Made by a program: the position numbers and the translations under genes | Part shown: positions 9,616-22,600 of the stretch, one piece after another | Layout: each line of letters begins with the position of its first letter | Numbering within the stretch: the stretch's first letter is position 1 | From: Hypericum androsaemum | Taxonomy: Eukaryota; Streptophyta; Magnoliopsida; Malpighiales; Hypericaceae | DNA length: 64,000 bases | Assembly: GCA_963995505.1 (NCBI GenBank) | Contig: OZ023198.1 | Coordinates: 5,604,558-5,668,557, forward strand | Direction of reading: 5' to 3' | Notes under the pieces: generated by a model | What the model was told of the DNA's origin: nothing | Database searches by the model: none | What the model saw: the letters and a program-made list of their open reading frames with translations, nothing else

Positions 9616-10389
9616 TATCTGCATAATATTCCTTCATGAAAAGATAGACAATGCATTTCATGGATATCCAAGACAAGGATACGTTAACATTATTGCCGTG
9701 CAACAGATTTTAGTCTTTTTTTTCTTCCCAAAGTTGTCACAGGTTCTAGTCCAGATTTGAGTAAGAGTTACGTTGGAGTTCTGGTGTCCATGATTGGCTT
9801 CTTAATCCTTCAACCCGTGCAGTTCTCTTCTTTTAAGACCGTCACTTATTACTTCTAGTAAGAAAGCTGTAGAAGCAAAAAAGTTGCAGTAAAATGAAAA
9901 AGATTAAGGTTACCAAAAAATAATGATGCATCTACAGTCCTAACTTCTAGCAAAGAACTGGTTCCTTGACGTTCACCTTATCAACATTTGGAATCTGATG
10001 ACTCTTTTGGAGTTTGCTGTTGCATCTAAACATTGACTTCAAGAATAGGACTTGTACATTGTAAGGCAGTGCTTTCAACTTTAATTAGAAGAAGAGCCGA
10101 TCTCAATCCGAGGCTATACAGTTATTAAAACTGAGTTCCTGTTTTACCTGATTTAATTCTGCTGCCTTGCCACCTCTTTGGCGAGGAAATGGATCAGAAC
10201 AAACATCAGTGTACATGCGCCTCCAGTGTCTCTCCTCCTCGGGAAATAGGAAAGGGCTACAATATTGTATTTCAAGTGGAAGCTTATTGTTTCCTTTTTT
10301 CATAGTAGAACCTTTTGACTTGTGAAAACCCCTGGGGAAGAAACGTACGCTAAGCATTTTTGAACTCTTCGTTGGATAAACCGAAGCAG

Positions 10390-11360
10390 GTGGCAAGGCA
10401 ACCAGTGATGGGGAAGGAGAAGATGATTTTCATCCAACACTCAGCGTGAAATTCAACTCTGGTTTTTGTTCTGTAATGTCATTGCAATTGCATGCTCATG
10501 CCAAATCAAGAGTGCCTCACGTGCATCTGCTTTGTCCGGATATTGAGAAGACCAATCTGCTTGAAGAGGTTGAACGCAATTCGTATGAGGAACAATGCAA
10601 GCAATCTTGTGATCTGGGGTCAAAACTCTCACTTCCTGGAAGTTATCCTGGAGTATCGAAGCTACTTCTTCCTCTGCTAAGCACGGATAGAGAATCGAAA
10701 GATTTAGAAGATCCAGTGGCAGATGCTTTGAGCTCAACGTCATACGAGATAAAAGTCACTCGAGATTTAAGAAAGGATGCATCCTCCCCATTAGAATCCG
10801 ATCTCACAGAGGAGTTGCAATCAATGGAAAGCATTGCAAGGGCTGATAGAACCAGAGGATAGAACCAGCTCAACAGCAGATGAAATCTTTCCTCCCAATT
10901 GTAAATCTACCATGCCTTCGAGCTCTTCTAGACCAAGCTGTTTCAGACCTTTCTCGTTTGCTCTCCGATGATCTCCCTGAAAAATTTGGTATATTGCCAG
11001 GTGGAAAGGAACGGAAGCTTAGCTCTGAAGGGGACTTGTTATAAAATGTTGATGAGATCTTTTTGCCCAATGAGGACAATTTGATTACACTTGACGACCT
11101 TGTGATGTCAATGGAGCTGGTAGAAAAGCCCGATGTGAAGTCACGCGAAGAACAACCAGCTTCAAGAACATGGGTTGACATTGTGTGGAATTCATCTACT
11201 CCAAATGTTAGCTACGCTGATGATGCATCACAACCGGGAATGTGGTCTCGTTGTACCTCCCTCGATGCAAAAAATCTGAGTTTGTGCGCTTATGACAATC
11301 CAGGTGCAAAGGCTACTTCTTCAGTCTCTGATCGTTCCCCACGACCCAATGTCCTTTAGT
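10390..11360 (+). pseudogene. Exon-like remnants of the same unrecognised gene, 3' part
   Basis: From 10446 an open frame of 138 codons (Ser/Glu-rich, LHAHAKSRVPHVHLLCPDIE, later ESDLTEELQSMESIARADRT). At about 10855-10870 a frame change leads into FLPIVNLPCLRALLDQAVSD, LSRLLSDDLPEKFG and a single stop near 11041. The frame then stays open to 11359, with NEDNLITLDDLVMSMELVEK and a C-terminal DNPGAKATSSVSDRSPRP. A coherent protein sense with one frameshift and one stop suggests a recent pseudogene. Family not recognised; no catalytic motif seen. About 200 bp after its end lies the dispersed ATTAGAATCTCCTCACAATG repeat. Confidence 0.45.
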
Positions 11361-11844
11361 TGGCGCGCCCTTATGAATCGTGAAGTAAAATGCTTGTACC
11401 CAAAGTCCTATTCATCTGATCCTTTTTACTTTGGTTGTTCTGCAACTACAATTCCTGGTCCATTCTTGGAGTAATGTGCTATGCCAACATAGATAGGAGT
11501 TCTCCCCATGAACACGCTCGTCCCAGAGATGGCTATTCCTAGGCAGTATCCAGTGCATCATGGCTATTAGAATCTCCTCACAATGTACAAGTTTTTTTTA
11601 GAGGAAACCAACCAAATTGTTATTTTCTGTTTGTCATCGAACCTCCACGGCATATACTAGCTCAGATCGTCGCGAGACCTATTGTATATCCTCTTTTGTT
11701 TTAGCTAGGTACAGTACTTTGCCATTGCCCCTTCCTCAAAGTGTTGAACCATATGATCGTTTCGCAAATTCCATAAAGTATCCTCTCGGGCTTTTTCCAC
11801 AGTAGCCATATGTGTTTTTGGAGATTGGATTTGGTGCTGGTAAT

Positions 11845-12979
11845 ATAAGGGTGAGTTTCAAACCGAATATAATTGCGAAACCGCAAAACCAGACATTTCA
11901 AAAACGGAAAAAAGTGAAACTGCATTGCCATACGTTTTGGCGAGTCGGTATGAGACCAACACCGAATCTGCGGTGTGAATGTCGGTGTGCAAATTAAGTG
12001 AACCCGCAAGACCGCCACACCGCATACCCAATTCATGTTGGCCGCTATGAAGTACCTTTGGTTTGTTAAAATATTGGGGTTGGCACGTTTGACTGTAATG
12101 ATGTCAAACTAAGCATGGCAGTCGTGGTCAACTTATCTTTCACCGAAAAGTTTAAAATTTTATTCCATCTCAGGTTAGACCTTACGTGAAGTTTTTTACT
12201 TCAAGATAAAGGATGTGATAGAAAGAAAAAAAGACAAGTTTTCCTTCAACCTTTTATCACGTTACTTAATTTTGTGGGAAAATTTCATTTTTTCTAGCTA
12301 GGTTTTGACTTGTATTTCTACAAAAAAAATTAGCTAAGGTTTTGACTTGTTTATTCTTTTTTGGGGAAGCTATACTATCTCAACACAATAAATAATTGGA
12401 TACCAAGTTGGTGAAACTTAATTCCTTTTGATTACAGTGGACCATTATTTGCTAGTTATTGCTTAAGGATCCATATATTCATATTCATAAATAAATGAAT
12501 CTAAATGTCGTAAAAATATTAAACTTAATATACCTATTGTAGATTATATCTTCACAAGATTGATTTCCGTAATGAAAGTTTGTTACTGATCTGTTCCTAT
12601 TCACGATCACTAGATCAAAATAGAGATTAAATTTCACTGTCTAAATATCTACGAAGTCGAGAGAGTTTCTTGATTTTTCATTACTAGAACTCTACATTCT
12701 TTTTTTTTAATCCCTTACATCTGGAAGCAGAAGCATCGCTTCTTTTTATGCACAGGGAAAAAACAAACGCACCCCTTTTATAAAGAAAAAGACTATTTTC
12801 TAAGTGAAACCGTGGAACCAACCACACCGACCATACGTTGCTCACACCGTAAACCCGTAACACCGTCGGTAAATAGAAAAATTGTGCAAGCATTGGTGTC
12901 ATTTTTAGAAAATGGTTTTGTTCGGTGTCGGCCTCAAAATTGGGATGCAAACCATCACACCGAATAATGCTCATCCCTA
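11845..12979. mobile_element. hAT-like non-autonomous element (~1.1 kb)
   Basis: The left end reads ATAAGGGTGAG...CCGAAT; the reverse complement of the right end reads TAGGGATGAGCA...TTCGGTGTG. These are similar, imperfect terminal repeats of the common plant TAGGGRTGAGCA type. Candidate 8-bp target duplications are CTGGTAAT on the left (11837-11844) and GTGGTAAC on the right (12980-12987), 6 of 8 matching. CACACCG-rich subterminal repeats occur near both ends. No transposase frame is inside. Confidence 0.5.
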
Positions 12980-13917
12980 GTGGTAACGTGATCCGTTGCT
13001 CAAATCTGGAACGTTAATTTAAAGATCTGAACAGTTGAAAAAACACGCATATAACTCCACATTTTGCACATGGTTTACAATTTTTCTCTTCCCTCTTCTT
13101 CCTTTATTATAACTCATTAACCAAGAAAGAAAAAATACACTTCATATCTCCTTCCAATTTTACTAACAAAATAACGCAATTAAATAATATATAAATTTAC
13201 TGAGTGATTTTTGTTGACCCTAGTATTTTTACCTTTGAAAATCTTTGAATGGCAATATCTTTGAACTCAATTGCCTAAATCAATATTTTTTTTTTATTTT
13301 GCACCATTTTTTGAGCTTTAAACGATGTCAAACTGCAGTTTGCCCACTTTTTGACCCCAAAACACTTTATTTTGGGAGAAATTTAGCTTTTTAGAATCGA
13401 AAAAGGTTTATTCGCGATATTTTTGTGTTCTGCTTTATAATTTTTGGTGTTCACCTTATTGGACCAAAAGCTACTTGAATGGTGAAACAATGATGATGGA
13501 CCTAATGTTCATCGATGTGCCTTTAAAAATTGATTTGTTGTTGTGTTTGTGTCTTTGAAAAAAAAAGGACATGGGCTTTCTTTATGTTCATCATCTCCAA
13601 AGTACAGTATAAATGACAATTTTAATTTCTACAACTTTCTAAACCGTTGAAAATATAAATATTGACTCTTGATCAATAAAGATACCTGGATAATATTCTA
13701 GTATTTGATTAGTGTCATTGAATCTTGAAATTCAACTTATTAATTATTGGAAACACTAAAAGGCTTTGATTAGGCACATTCAAATTATTTTGCAACGTTC
13801 TTCTAAAACAACCATGACTCTTAGAATAATTTAAATGATTCTAGTTTGAAGCGTGAGAAAGTATAGAGCTTCATAACATATATAGCTTATGGGCTAATTC
13901 ATTACTAATTAATGATG
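12980..13917. other. AT-rich intergenic sequence with a degenerate repeat
   Basis: No gene seen. The stretch 13598-13885 resembles the ~430-bp units at 18.33-19.06 kb (shared ATAAATGACA, CTTGATCAAT and GAGCTTC..AACATATA motifs). Confidence 0.5.
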
Positions 13918-14245
13918 TGTCATTGAGTTTGTGCCTTTGAAGACTGACGTACCTTAGAAAAATGATGTGCCGTAGTGATTTTGCCTATGAAAATTGATGT
14001 GCCTATGAAAATTGATGTGCCTTTGAATAATGATGTGCCATTTTGCATTTGAAAACTATGCGGCATTGTAATTTTGCCTTTGAAAATTGATGTACCGTTG
14101 TAATTTTGCCTTTGAAAACTGATGTACCGTTGTGATTTTGTCTTTGAAAACTGATGTATCGTTGAGTTTGTGCCTTTGAAAACTAATGTGCATTTGAAAA
14201 TTGATGTTTCGTTGTGTTTGTGCTTTTGAAAAATGATGTGCCAAA
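13918..14245. repeat. Degenerate ~33-36-bp minisatellite
   Basis: About nine diverged tandem units built on TGATGTGCC/TACCGTTGT and TTTTGCCTTTGAAAA. The long minus-strand open frames over it are products of the repeat, not genes. Shorter related units precede it near 13480-13560. Confidence 0.8.
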
Positions 14246-15429
14246 AAATCAGATGTGGAAATTGATGTTTCACTCCAGCTTCATTTTTTGGCTTTGTTAA
14301 CCAACAAATCTTTTCGAAAAAATCAACGTGTACTTGACGTTTAATCAGAAACGATGTCGTTTGCACTTATCAACTACATAATTATTATTATTATTCGAGA
14401 AAAAGAGAATGAAACATCAAGTAAAATTAGACTATGAGGCTAGACTTTCATCTCTCGATTAATTACAACTGGGATCACGTTTACGCTCACAAATAGTGAC
14501 AGAAAAGAAGCGAAACTAATCTATGGCAGCAACGACAAAAATAATGAGCAAAGATTAAATTAATAGCTAAAAAAAATGGAAGAAGCAAAATAAATCATGT
14601 TCGATCGTACATATTGACTCTTTATTCATGAAGATACGTGAAACAACCATAACTTCTTGCAGAAAAAATAAAATAACTCTTTTGTTAGAAAGATAAGTTT
14701 TTTATTTCCATATCTTGTTATAATCAAAAGAGGTGACACCAATAATAATTGTCGTACTCTTTGTTTTTAGGCCAATTTGGAGAAAATGTCAATATAAGAC
14801 ACAATTTTAAAATCTAATTTGAATTCTATGTATGGTTAGATGTTAGTTTGTGTGAAAAGTAGGAAGATGAGCCTACAAGAGGGCTCATCGACGGCTTGGG
14901 TTACTCCATTTTCTTCGACGAGGTATGTGAAGTTATTATTAGATTGTTAGTGACTTCTTCGACGGCCTAGGTTGTTAGTGATTGTATTTATTTTCATCGC
15001 AGCTGATTAACCATGGTCTCTCTGATTTACACAAGCCTATTGCCATGGACATTATTGAAATCGAGATGGGTGTGCAACCAGGGTCACTGAGATATGTTGC
15101 TTTCTCGTATGAGGTTGCGACGGGCGTTGCTAAAAAGGAGGACCCGAAAGACTCGAAGAACTAGGTTATGCAGTAGGGGCTGCAGATGATGGTGAGAGTG
15201 GCAAAGAAACTTGGCCTTTGATGTTAGGCCATTGTTCACAGGTCTTATTTCCCTAATCATATATTTTAATTTCCTAATCATGCATTAAGACTCGTTATTT
15301 TATCATTTTTAATTTTAATCTGAAAGAAAATACTTTCTTTTACATGGATTTGTTCTTTCTTTTTTTTACTATTTTATGGTTCATGCTTGTTAATTTGCTT
15401 GAAAGTACAAAGTTTAACAAAATGTGATC

Positions 15430-15700
15430 CTTACTAAATGAAATGTCATAATCAAAAGAGGTTGTTTGTTTTATATTTCTTCTTAAATGAAAAGTATTGT
15501 TTAACTGCTCACAGAAAAGGACAAACCCAATACCAATTTTCACACAGTCTTGAACTGCAACAAATTTTAAGGCCGCCGGTGGAAGGCTATGAGGTAGAAT
15601 CGAGGACTAGGATTCGAGACTAAGCGATAGCTGCAATATTGGATCCTAGTATTTTTATGGTTGAAATGTATGGAATTAGTTGTATAGGTAAAAAAATGTA
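15430..15700 (+). pseudogene. NBS-LRR N-terminal fragment (pre-P-loop region)
   Basis: The stretch around 15570-15690 encodes VEGYEVESRTRIRD and then a MYGISCIGK-like sequence. This corresponds to the linker before the NB-ARC domain (…GYE.FESR...) and a degraded P-loop (expected GMGGIGKTT). It aligns with 17150-17270 and with a third piece at about 19165-19310. Stops interrupt it. It is one of several scraps of a resistance-gene family in this region. Confidence 0.6.
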
Positions 15701-15740
15701 AGAATTGTCAAGGAGATACTGGCCAGATGTGCTAGATTTT

Positions 15741-16830
15741 TGTTGTACATAGGATATTAGAATCTCCTCACAATGTACAAGTTTTTGACAGGAAATCCAC
15801 CAAATTGTTATTTGTTGTATTTCATCGAACCTCCATGAGCTACTGCTCGTTATATTAGTTCAGATCATCATGGGATCTATCGTATATACTCTTTTGTGTT
15901 AGCTCGGTACAATCAAAAGTGTTGAACCATAAAGTATCAAGCTGCTCAAATTTAGAGCGTTAATTTAAAGATCTGGATAGTTAAAAATATACGCATCTAA
16001 GTCCTTTTTTTGCACATGGTTTCCAATTTTGCCCCTCACTCTTGTTTCTTTCTTGTCTTCTTATTCCTCTTACAAAACTTAGTAACTTAGAAAATCAAAA
16101 TACACTTTATGTCTCTTTTTTCTAATTTTACTAACAAAATAACTCAATTAAACAATACCTAGATTTACTCGATGACTTTTATAGGCCCATGTATTTTTTT
16201 TCCTGTGAAAACCTTTGAAGAAAAATATTTTGGTGCTCGGACGTCCGAATACGTTATGTATCTTTACATGAAATATTTAGATATTTGTTGTACATAGGAT
16301 ATTAGAATCTCCTCACAATGTACAAGTTTTTGATAGAAAATCTACCAAATTGTTATTTATTGTAATTCATCGAACCTCCACAAGCGACTGCTCGTTATAT
16401 TAGTTCAGATCATCATGGGACCTATCGTGTATACTCTTTTGTTTTAGCTCGGTACAATCAAAAGTGTTGAACCATAAAGTATCAAGCTGCTCAAATCTAG
16501 AGCGTTAATTTAAAGATCTGGATAGCTGAAAATATTCGCATCTAAGTCCTTTTTGTGCACATGGTTTCCAATTTTTCCCCTCACTCTTGTTTCTTTCTTG
16601 TCTTCTTATTCCTCTTACAATACTTAGTAACTTAAAAATCAAAATACACTTTATATCTCCTTTTTTCTAATTTTACTAACAAAATAACTCAATTAAACAA
16701 TACCTAGATTTACTCGATGACTTTTATAAGCCCATGTATTTTTTTTTCCTTTGAAAACCTTTGAAGGAAAATATTTTGGTGCTCGGATATCCGAATAAGT
16801 TATGTATCTTTACATGAAATGTTTTAATTT
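15741..16830. repeat. 545-bp direct tandem duplication
   Basis: Two head-to-tail units (15741-15285+1000 bp apart is not meant; units are 15741-16285 and 16286-16830) are nearly identical. Each begins TGTTGTACATAGGATATTAG and ends just after a TTTGAAG..AAATATTTTGGTGCTCGGA stretch. Parts of the unit are also found once at about 11559-11760 and, more diverged, at 22850 and 23124. No coding content is seen. Confidence 0.85.
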
Positions 16831-17149
16831 TCATGAACGTCTTAGAAATTTTTGTTAACTATATAATAAAAAAAATGTGAAATAATTTTCGTACTTTATA
16901 ATTACAAAATAAATGAATAAAATAACAAAATTTTAAAAAATTAGAATTGCCAAGGAGATATTGATCAGATGTGCTATATTTCGGTTATTAATTCTCACAG
17001 TTGCAAGGCTTTTAAGAAAGAAGAAGAAATTCTTCTTCTCAACAAGTCAATACAATTATATATGTTTTTATTCAATCTTGATTGACAAAATTCAAGAATA
17101 TGGACTTTCTTTGTAGGAGCCATTAATTGAGCACATATGATCGAGGAAG

Positions 17150-18320
17150 GCCAATGGTGGAAGGCTACAAGGCAGAATCGAGGACTAGGATTAAAAAGAA
17201 TTGTTGGTTGCACTATTGAATCTTGATGTTTTAATGGTTAGCTTGTATGGAATGGGTGGTATTGGCAAGACCACTTTGAGAAAGGAGTTACACCTCCAAG
17301 CTGCATAAGAAAAGTTTTTTTTTGATAAGGATGTCATAGTAGAAGTGACTGCAACACCAGAGATAAGTAAGATTCAGGACGAGGTTGCAAAATATGTCGT
17401 CAGATGCAAGTTACAAAAGGTCATAATTACATCCAGAGCCATTACACTGGAATAGAGCTTCGTGGAGATGTTGAAGGAGAAAAAGAATCTAATAATTCTC
17501 CATAACATGTGGATATCCATTGTTGACTGTCACGATCGCTTGGCTTCTAAGAAGTAAGTGCTCGGACTTGGACGCCTAGAAAGATGTGTTCACACAGCTA
17601 TGCATGTGTGACAATCAAGAGATAGAAGATAAAGTCTATTCTATCTTGGAGCTTAGCAATGAACGATTACATTCGGAAAACACCAAGGTGATCTTCTTGC
17701 TCTATCGTATTATCCATGAATCACGAATGATGTTAAGGTACAGCTTGGGCTTAGGTCTGTTCAAGAACTATACCATAAGCTAGGCGAAAAGATGCTTAAA
17801 AATATTGAGTGATAAACTAAAAGCTTGCGGCCTTTTGGAAGTTGATAAATATGGTGAACCAAGGATGTATGATGTTGTTATGGATGCTACTATCAAGATA
17901 GTAAGAAAGAAATTTAATACTTTCACAAACGGACATTGCAATTTTTTTACAAAGTGGCCAAGTGGGGATGACATTAGAAGCTGCACCAAAATTTGTATAT
18001 CCAATATCAAAATCAGTCAGTTTCCTAATGATTTAGGATGGTCGGATGTTGAATAAATAGTACCCTACCTTGCAGGCCCAATCAGTATTCTAGATTCAGC
18101 TTTTCAAATGACTAAAATGTTGAAAGTTGTTCACTTCTATGGACTAGAATTTGATTCTAGTCTTGGATCATTGTACTCCCTAAAAAATCTTCATACTCAG
18201 TGTCTGAAAAGTTGCAGTCCACCAAATTTGGCAACCTCCATTGGACAATTGGAGAACTCTTAGATCCTTAGCTTCCGTTAGTCAGACCTGAAATCATTGC
18301 CAAGTGAAGTAGGCCAGCTT
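17150..18320 (+). pseudogene. CC-NB-ARC-LRR resistance gene relic (RPS2/RPS5-like)
   Basis: Readable landmarks in order, but in different frames. A perfect P-loop, YGMGGIGKTTL, lies at about 17247-17280. A KVIITSRAITLE block follows, like the RNBS-B/kinase-3 TSR motif. A DKLKACGLLEVDKYGEPRMY block with VVMDATIKI (17805-17900) matches the winged-helix/MHD region (MHDVV). Then come TKWPSGDDIRSCTKICISN and leucine-rich repeats (LKVVHFYGLEFDSSLGSLYS; LKSLPSEVGQL). Several stops and frameshifts separate the blocks and kinase-2 is missing, so no NLR protein can be made. Intact family members bind ADP/ATP and trigger immune cell death in the cytosol. Confidence 0.8.
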
Positions 18321-18329
18321 GATTAAGAA

Positions 18330-19060
18330 ATAAGAATAAATCGTTCTTCTCAACAATTCAATAGATTTATAGGTTATTATTCAATCTTGATTAGAAAAAA
18401 TACAAAGATATGAACTTTCTTTATAGGAGCCATTACGTCATCTCCAAAGCATGTTATAAATGACACCTTTAATTTTTTACAACTTTTTAAACACTTGAAT
18501 ATGTAAATGTTAACTCTTGATAATTGAAAATACGTGAAACAAACATAACTCCTTCTAGAAAAATCATAATAACTCTCTGTTTGAAGCTTTGAAAAATAGA
18601 CTCATGGAGCTTCGTAGCGTATACGACTCCTAGATATTTTTATGGTTGGATTGTATGTAATAGCTGATATTGGTCATATGTGTTGGAATTGTCAAAAAGA
18701 TATTTATCAGATGTGCTAGATTTTCGTTGTGACACAGTTGCAAGGCTTTTGAGAAACAATAAGTTATTCTTCTCAACAAGTCAATAGATTTATAAGTATA
18801 AATTTTTATTCAATCTTGATCGAAAAATACAAGGATATAGTTTTTCTTTATAGGAGCCATTAGATCATCTCCAAATCATGTTATAAATGACACCTTTAAT
18901 TTGTACAACTTTTTAAACACTTGAACATGTTAATATTGAATCTTGATCAATGAAAATACATGAAACAACCATAACTCATTCTAGACAAATCATAATAACT
19001 CTATGCTTGAAACTTCGAAAAATAGAATCATGGAGCTTCGTAACATATATGACTCATGCA
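18330..19060. repeat. ~426-bp diverged tandem duplication
   Basis: Two units starting near 18332 and 18758 share TTCTTCTCAACAA.TCAATAG, TTTATAGGAGCCATTA, GTTATAAATGACACCTTTAA and ATGGAGCTTCGTA. The first part also occurs upstream of the NB-ARC relic at 17017-17115. No coding content is seen. Confidence 0.75.
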
Positions 19061-19164
19061 CAATTTAAAGAAGTTGTCAATACAAGGCACAATTTTGAAA
19101 TCTAATTTGAATTCTCTGTGTGTGATTATATGTTAGTTTGTGTGTTGATTGTTTTTTTTATGTT

Positions 19165-19310
19165 TTTGATTAAACGGAAGGTATCGTTCAGCTGCTCGCA
19201 GAAAATAATAAATTAGACACCAGTTTTTCACACCGTCTTGAACTGCAACAAATTGTAAGGCTGTCGGTGGAATGCTACGAGGCAGAATTAAAGACTAGCA
19301 CTTTTTTGTA
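19165..19310 (+). pseudogene. Third NBS-LRR pre-P-loop scrap
   Basis: GAACTGCAACAAATTGTAAG...GAATGCTACGAGGCAG aligns with 15550-15600. It ends where a different, unrelated sequence begins near 19300. Confidence 0.45.
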
Positions 19311-19619
19311 GAGGAAAGTACTGAAGTCATTTTGTTTCCTTGGTTATGCTTCCTCATCCTCTACAATCTACCAGTGGTTTCTTGACTTAAGTTATTCATC
19401 GACAATGGTTAAGACAATTACTTTTTTCAGTGAAAAGGTATTCAACTTCACTACTTGTTTAGGTAATAATATTTTGTCTTTTTCATATTTTTGTTTGAGC
19501 TCGTTCTCGCCAAAAGAAGACAATATAGATATACCTCGGTTACAATAATTATGAGTCGTATCACATTATTTGATTGAAAATTAATTAAAAAAATATTTCA
19601 ATACTTACAGATTGCACTC

Positions 19620-19922
19620 TAAGGTTTGCAAGAATTGAATATTGTAAGAAACAACACCATTGAAATGATTTGGTGCAGTGCATCTGTCGCTAGGGGTCTA
19701 CTGAATCTCGAGAAACTAGTTGTGCAAGAATGCGAGAGCATGACAGAGATAGCGTCAAGCGATGGATGTGAAGTAGGATATGAAATAGCCTTGGAGCAAT
19801 TAAAGTCCTTTGAACTTTGCCGTTTACCTAACCTGAAAAGCTTCTCATCAAGAAATGACACATTCAGTTTCCCACTCCTGGAAACAACCATCATCAATAA
19901 TGTTGTGTTTTGTTCCTTTTAG
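19620..19922 (+). pseudogene. NBS-LRR C-terminal leucine-rich repeat fragment
   Basis: An open stretch of ~98 codons with the plant CNL pattern LLNLEKLVVQECESMTEIAS, then LEQLKSFELCRLPNLKSFSS and FSFPLLETTII. These are the cysteine-rich LRRs near the end of RPS2/RPS5-type proteins. It has no upstream NB-ARC in frame and reads out into the ~700-bp tandem array. It is probably the 3' exon of the relic at 17.2-18.3 kb, separated by a repeat-filled gap. Confidence 0.7.
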
Positions 19923-22600
19923 TTTCTTTTGATTTTTTCTGTGAAGTATCCCAAAATATTTTGTTTTTGCTATCGATGGCGTTGAAATATTGTGGTCTTC
20001 ATCAATGTAGATTCATGCTCTAGGCTCGAGCACTCTTTTCTTAGGGTAGTTTTTTCCCACTAGATTTTTTCGTGGTAGGGTTTAACGAAGTCCGTGACTA
20101 TAAACTCATTTTATTGAGAGGATTACTACATCTGATTTATTGTAATAGACTTTTTATTTCTAAAAATATTATCAAGTCAGCTTTTGTCATATCCTTTTTT
20201 CTCTTGCACGAACTATGGGAGTGAACTCCTCCTTTGTCCCTAAGATATGAGGGAAAATGTGATAAAATCAAATTACGTATATTTGAGGATTGCGAAATTC
20301 AATAAGATTATTGGTAGTACTTCCTGGTTAGGCAAATTAAATAGACAATGGGTGAGCTGTAGACATAATCTTTATACACGAGAGGGCATACAGGAAAATT
20401 AATTGATATTAGTGAACACGTATTTTTTTGTGACTGGTTAATATTAATCCAAGTAATTTATTAATGGAGAAAATAATTGACATAACACGCTCAATTAATT
20501 AGAAAGCTTAGTAAAAATATCTGGTTCAGATTGTGAGCTCACCAGGAAATAAAACATTCAATTTCTCACTCTTGGAAACAACCATCATCATATTAATTCT
20601 CATTTGGTCTCTCTAGCTACAATGTTGTGTTTTGTTCCTTTTAGTTTCTTTTCCGTTTGTCTGTGAATTATCCTGAAATATTCTGCTTTTGTTATAGATG
20701 GCGTTAAAGTATTGTAGTCTTCATCTATATAGACTCATGCTCTATGCTCGAGCACTCTTTTCTAACCGTGGCTTTTTTTCACTGAGTTTTTTTGCGATAG
20801 GGTTTAACAAGGCCCGTGACTATAAACTCATTTTACTCAGAGAATTTCTATATCTGATTGATTGTAATAGACTTATGATTTCTAAAAATATTATCAAGTC
20901 AGCCTTTGTCATATCATTTCTTCTCTTGTACTAGATGTGGGAGTGAACTCCTCCTCTGTCCCTAAGATATGAGAGAAAATGCGTTAAAATCAAATTACGT
21001 ATATCTGAGGATTGTGAAATTCAATAAGATTATCGGTACTACTTCCTGATTAGGCAAATTGCATAGACAATGGGTGAGCAGTAGACATATTTTTTATACA
21101 TGAGAGGACATACAGAAAAATTAATTGATATTACTGAACACACTCTTTTTATGACCGGTTAACATTAATCCAAGTAATTTATTGGTGGAGAAAATAATTG
21201 ACATAATATGCTCAATTAATTGAAAAGCTTAGTAAAAATATCTGGTTTGGATTAGGAGCTCATCGGCAAATGACACTTTCAATGTTGTGTTTGGTATTCC
21301 TCTGGCTACAATGTTGTATTTTGTTCCTTTTAGTTTCTTTTGTGTTTGTCTGTGAATTATCCTGAAATATTTTGTTTTTGTTATTGATGGCGTTGAAGTA
21401 CTTTGGTCTTCATAAATGTATACTCATGCTCTATGCTCGAGCATTTTTTTCTTACCGTGTCTTTTTTCACTGGGATTTTTCCGCAGTAGGGTTTTAACGA
21501 GGCTCTTGACTATAAACTCATTTTACTCTGAAGATTCCTACATCTGATTGATTGAGATAGACTTTTATTACTAAAAATATTTTCAAGGCAGCCTTTGTCC
21601 TATCCTTTCTTCTCTTGCACTGGCTGTGGGAGTGAACTCCTCCTCTGTACCTAAGATATTAAGGAAAATGTGATAAAATCAAATTACGTATATTTGAGAA
21701 TTGCAAAATTCAATAAGATTATCGGTAGTACTTCCCAATTAGTCAAATTAAATAGATAATGGATGACCAATGGGACATACGAGGAAATCAGTTGATATAA
21801 CTGAATATGCATTTTTTTTACCGATTAATATTAATTCAAGTACTTTATTGGTGGAGAATATGCTCAATTAATTGGAAAGCTTAGTAAAAATATCTAGTTC
21901 GAATTGGGAGATCATCAGGAAATGACACATTTAGTTTCCCACTCTTAGAAACAACCATCATCGTAATAACTCTGCTTTGGTATCTCTCTGGCTACAATGT
22001 TGTATTTTGTTCTTTTAGTTTTCTTTTGCATTTGTCTGTGAAGTATCCTGAAATATTGTGTATTTGCTATCGATGGCATTGAAGTATTGTGGTCTTCATC
22101 AATGTAGAATCGTGCTCTAGGCTCGTGCATTCTTTTCTTACCGTGCTTTTTTCCACTTAGTTTTTTTCATGGTAGAGTTTTAACAAGGCGCATGACTATA
22201 AACTCATTTTACTCGGAGGATTTCTACATCTGATTGATTGAAATAGAATTTTTATTACTAAAAACATTGTCAAGGCAACCTTTATCGTATTCTTTCTTCT
22301 CTTGCACTCGCTGTGGGAGTGAACTCCTCCTCTATCCCTAAGATATAAGGGAAAATGTGTATATTTGAGGATTGCGAAATTCAATAAGATATTAAATAGA
22401 AAATGGGTGAGCAGTAGACATGTTCTTTATACACGAGAGGACATACGGGGAAATTAATTGATATTACTGAACATGCAATTTTCTTGTGACCGATCAATAT
22501 TAATCCAAGTACTTTATTGGTTTGACATGCTCAATTAATTGAAAAGCTTAACAAAAATATATGGTTCGGATTGGGAGCTCATCAAGGGACATGGACGAGT
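19850..22600 (+). repeat. ~690-720-bp tandem array derived from the 3' end of the NBS-LRR relic
   Basis: Four head-to-tail units. The marker TGGCGTTGAAATATTGTGG and its variants occur at about 19978, 20699, 21388 and 22074 (spacings 721, 689 and 686). Each unit starts with the degraded LRR end (GAAATGACACATTCAGTTTC and variants followed by GGAAACAACCATCATC) and continues into the former 3' flank. A fifth unit starts near 22560 and is cut off at about 22585. Units differ by many substitutions, so the array is old. Confidence 0.85.

Noticed and set aside
13920..14366. 148-codon minus-strand frame
   Set aside because: Made by a degenerate minisatellite; no homologue-like features.
17247..17280. 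Functional NLR immune receptor suggested by a perfect P-loop
   Set aside because: Stops and frame changes follow within 60 bp and the kinase-2 region is missing.
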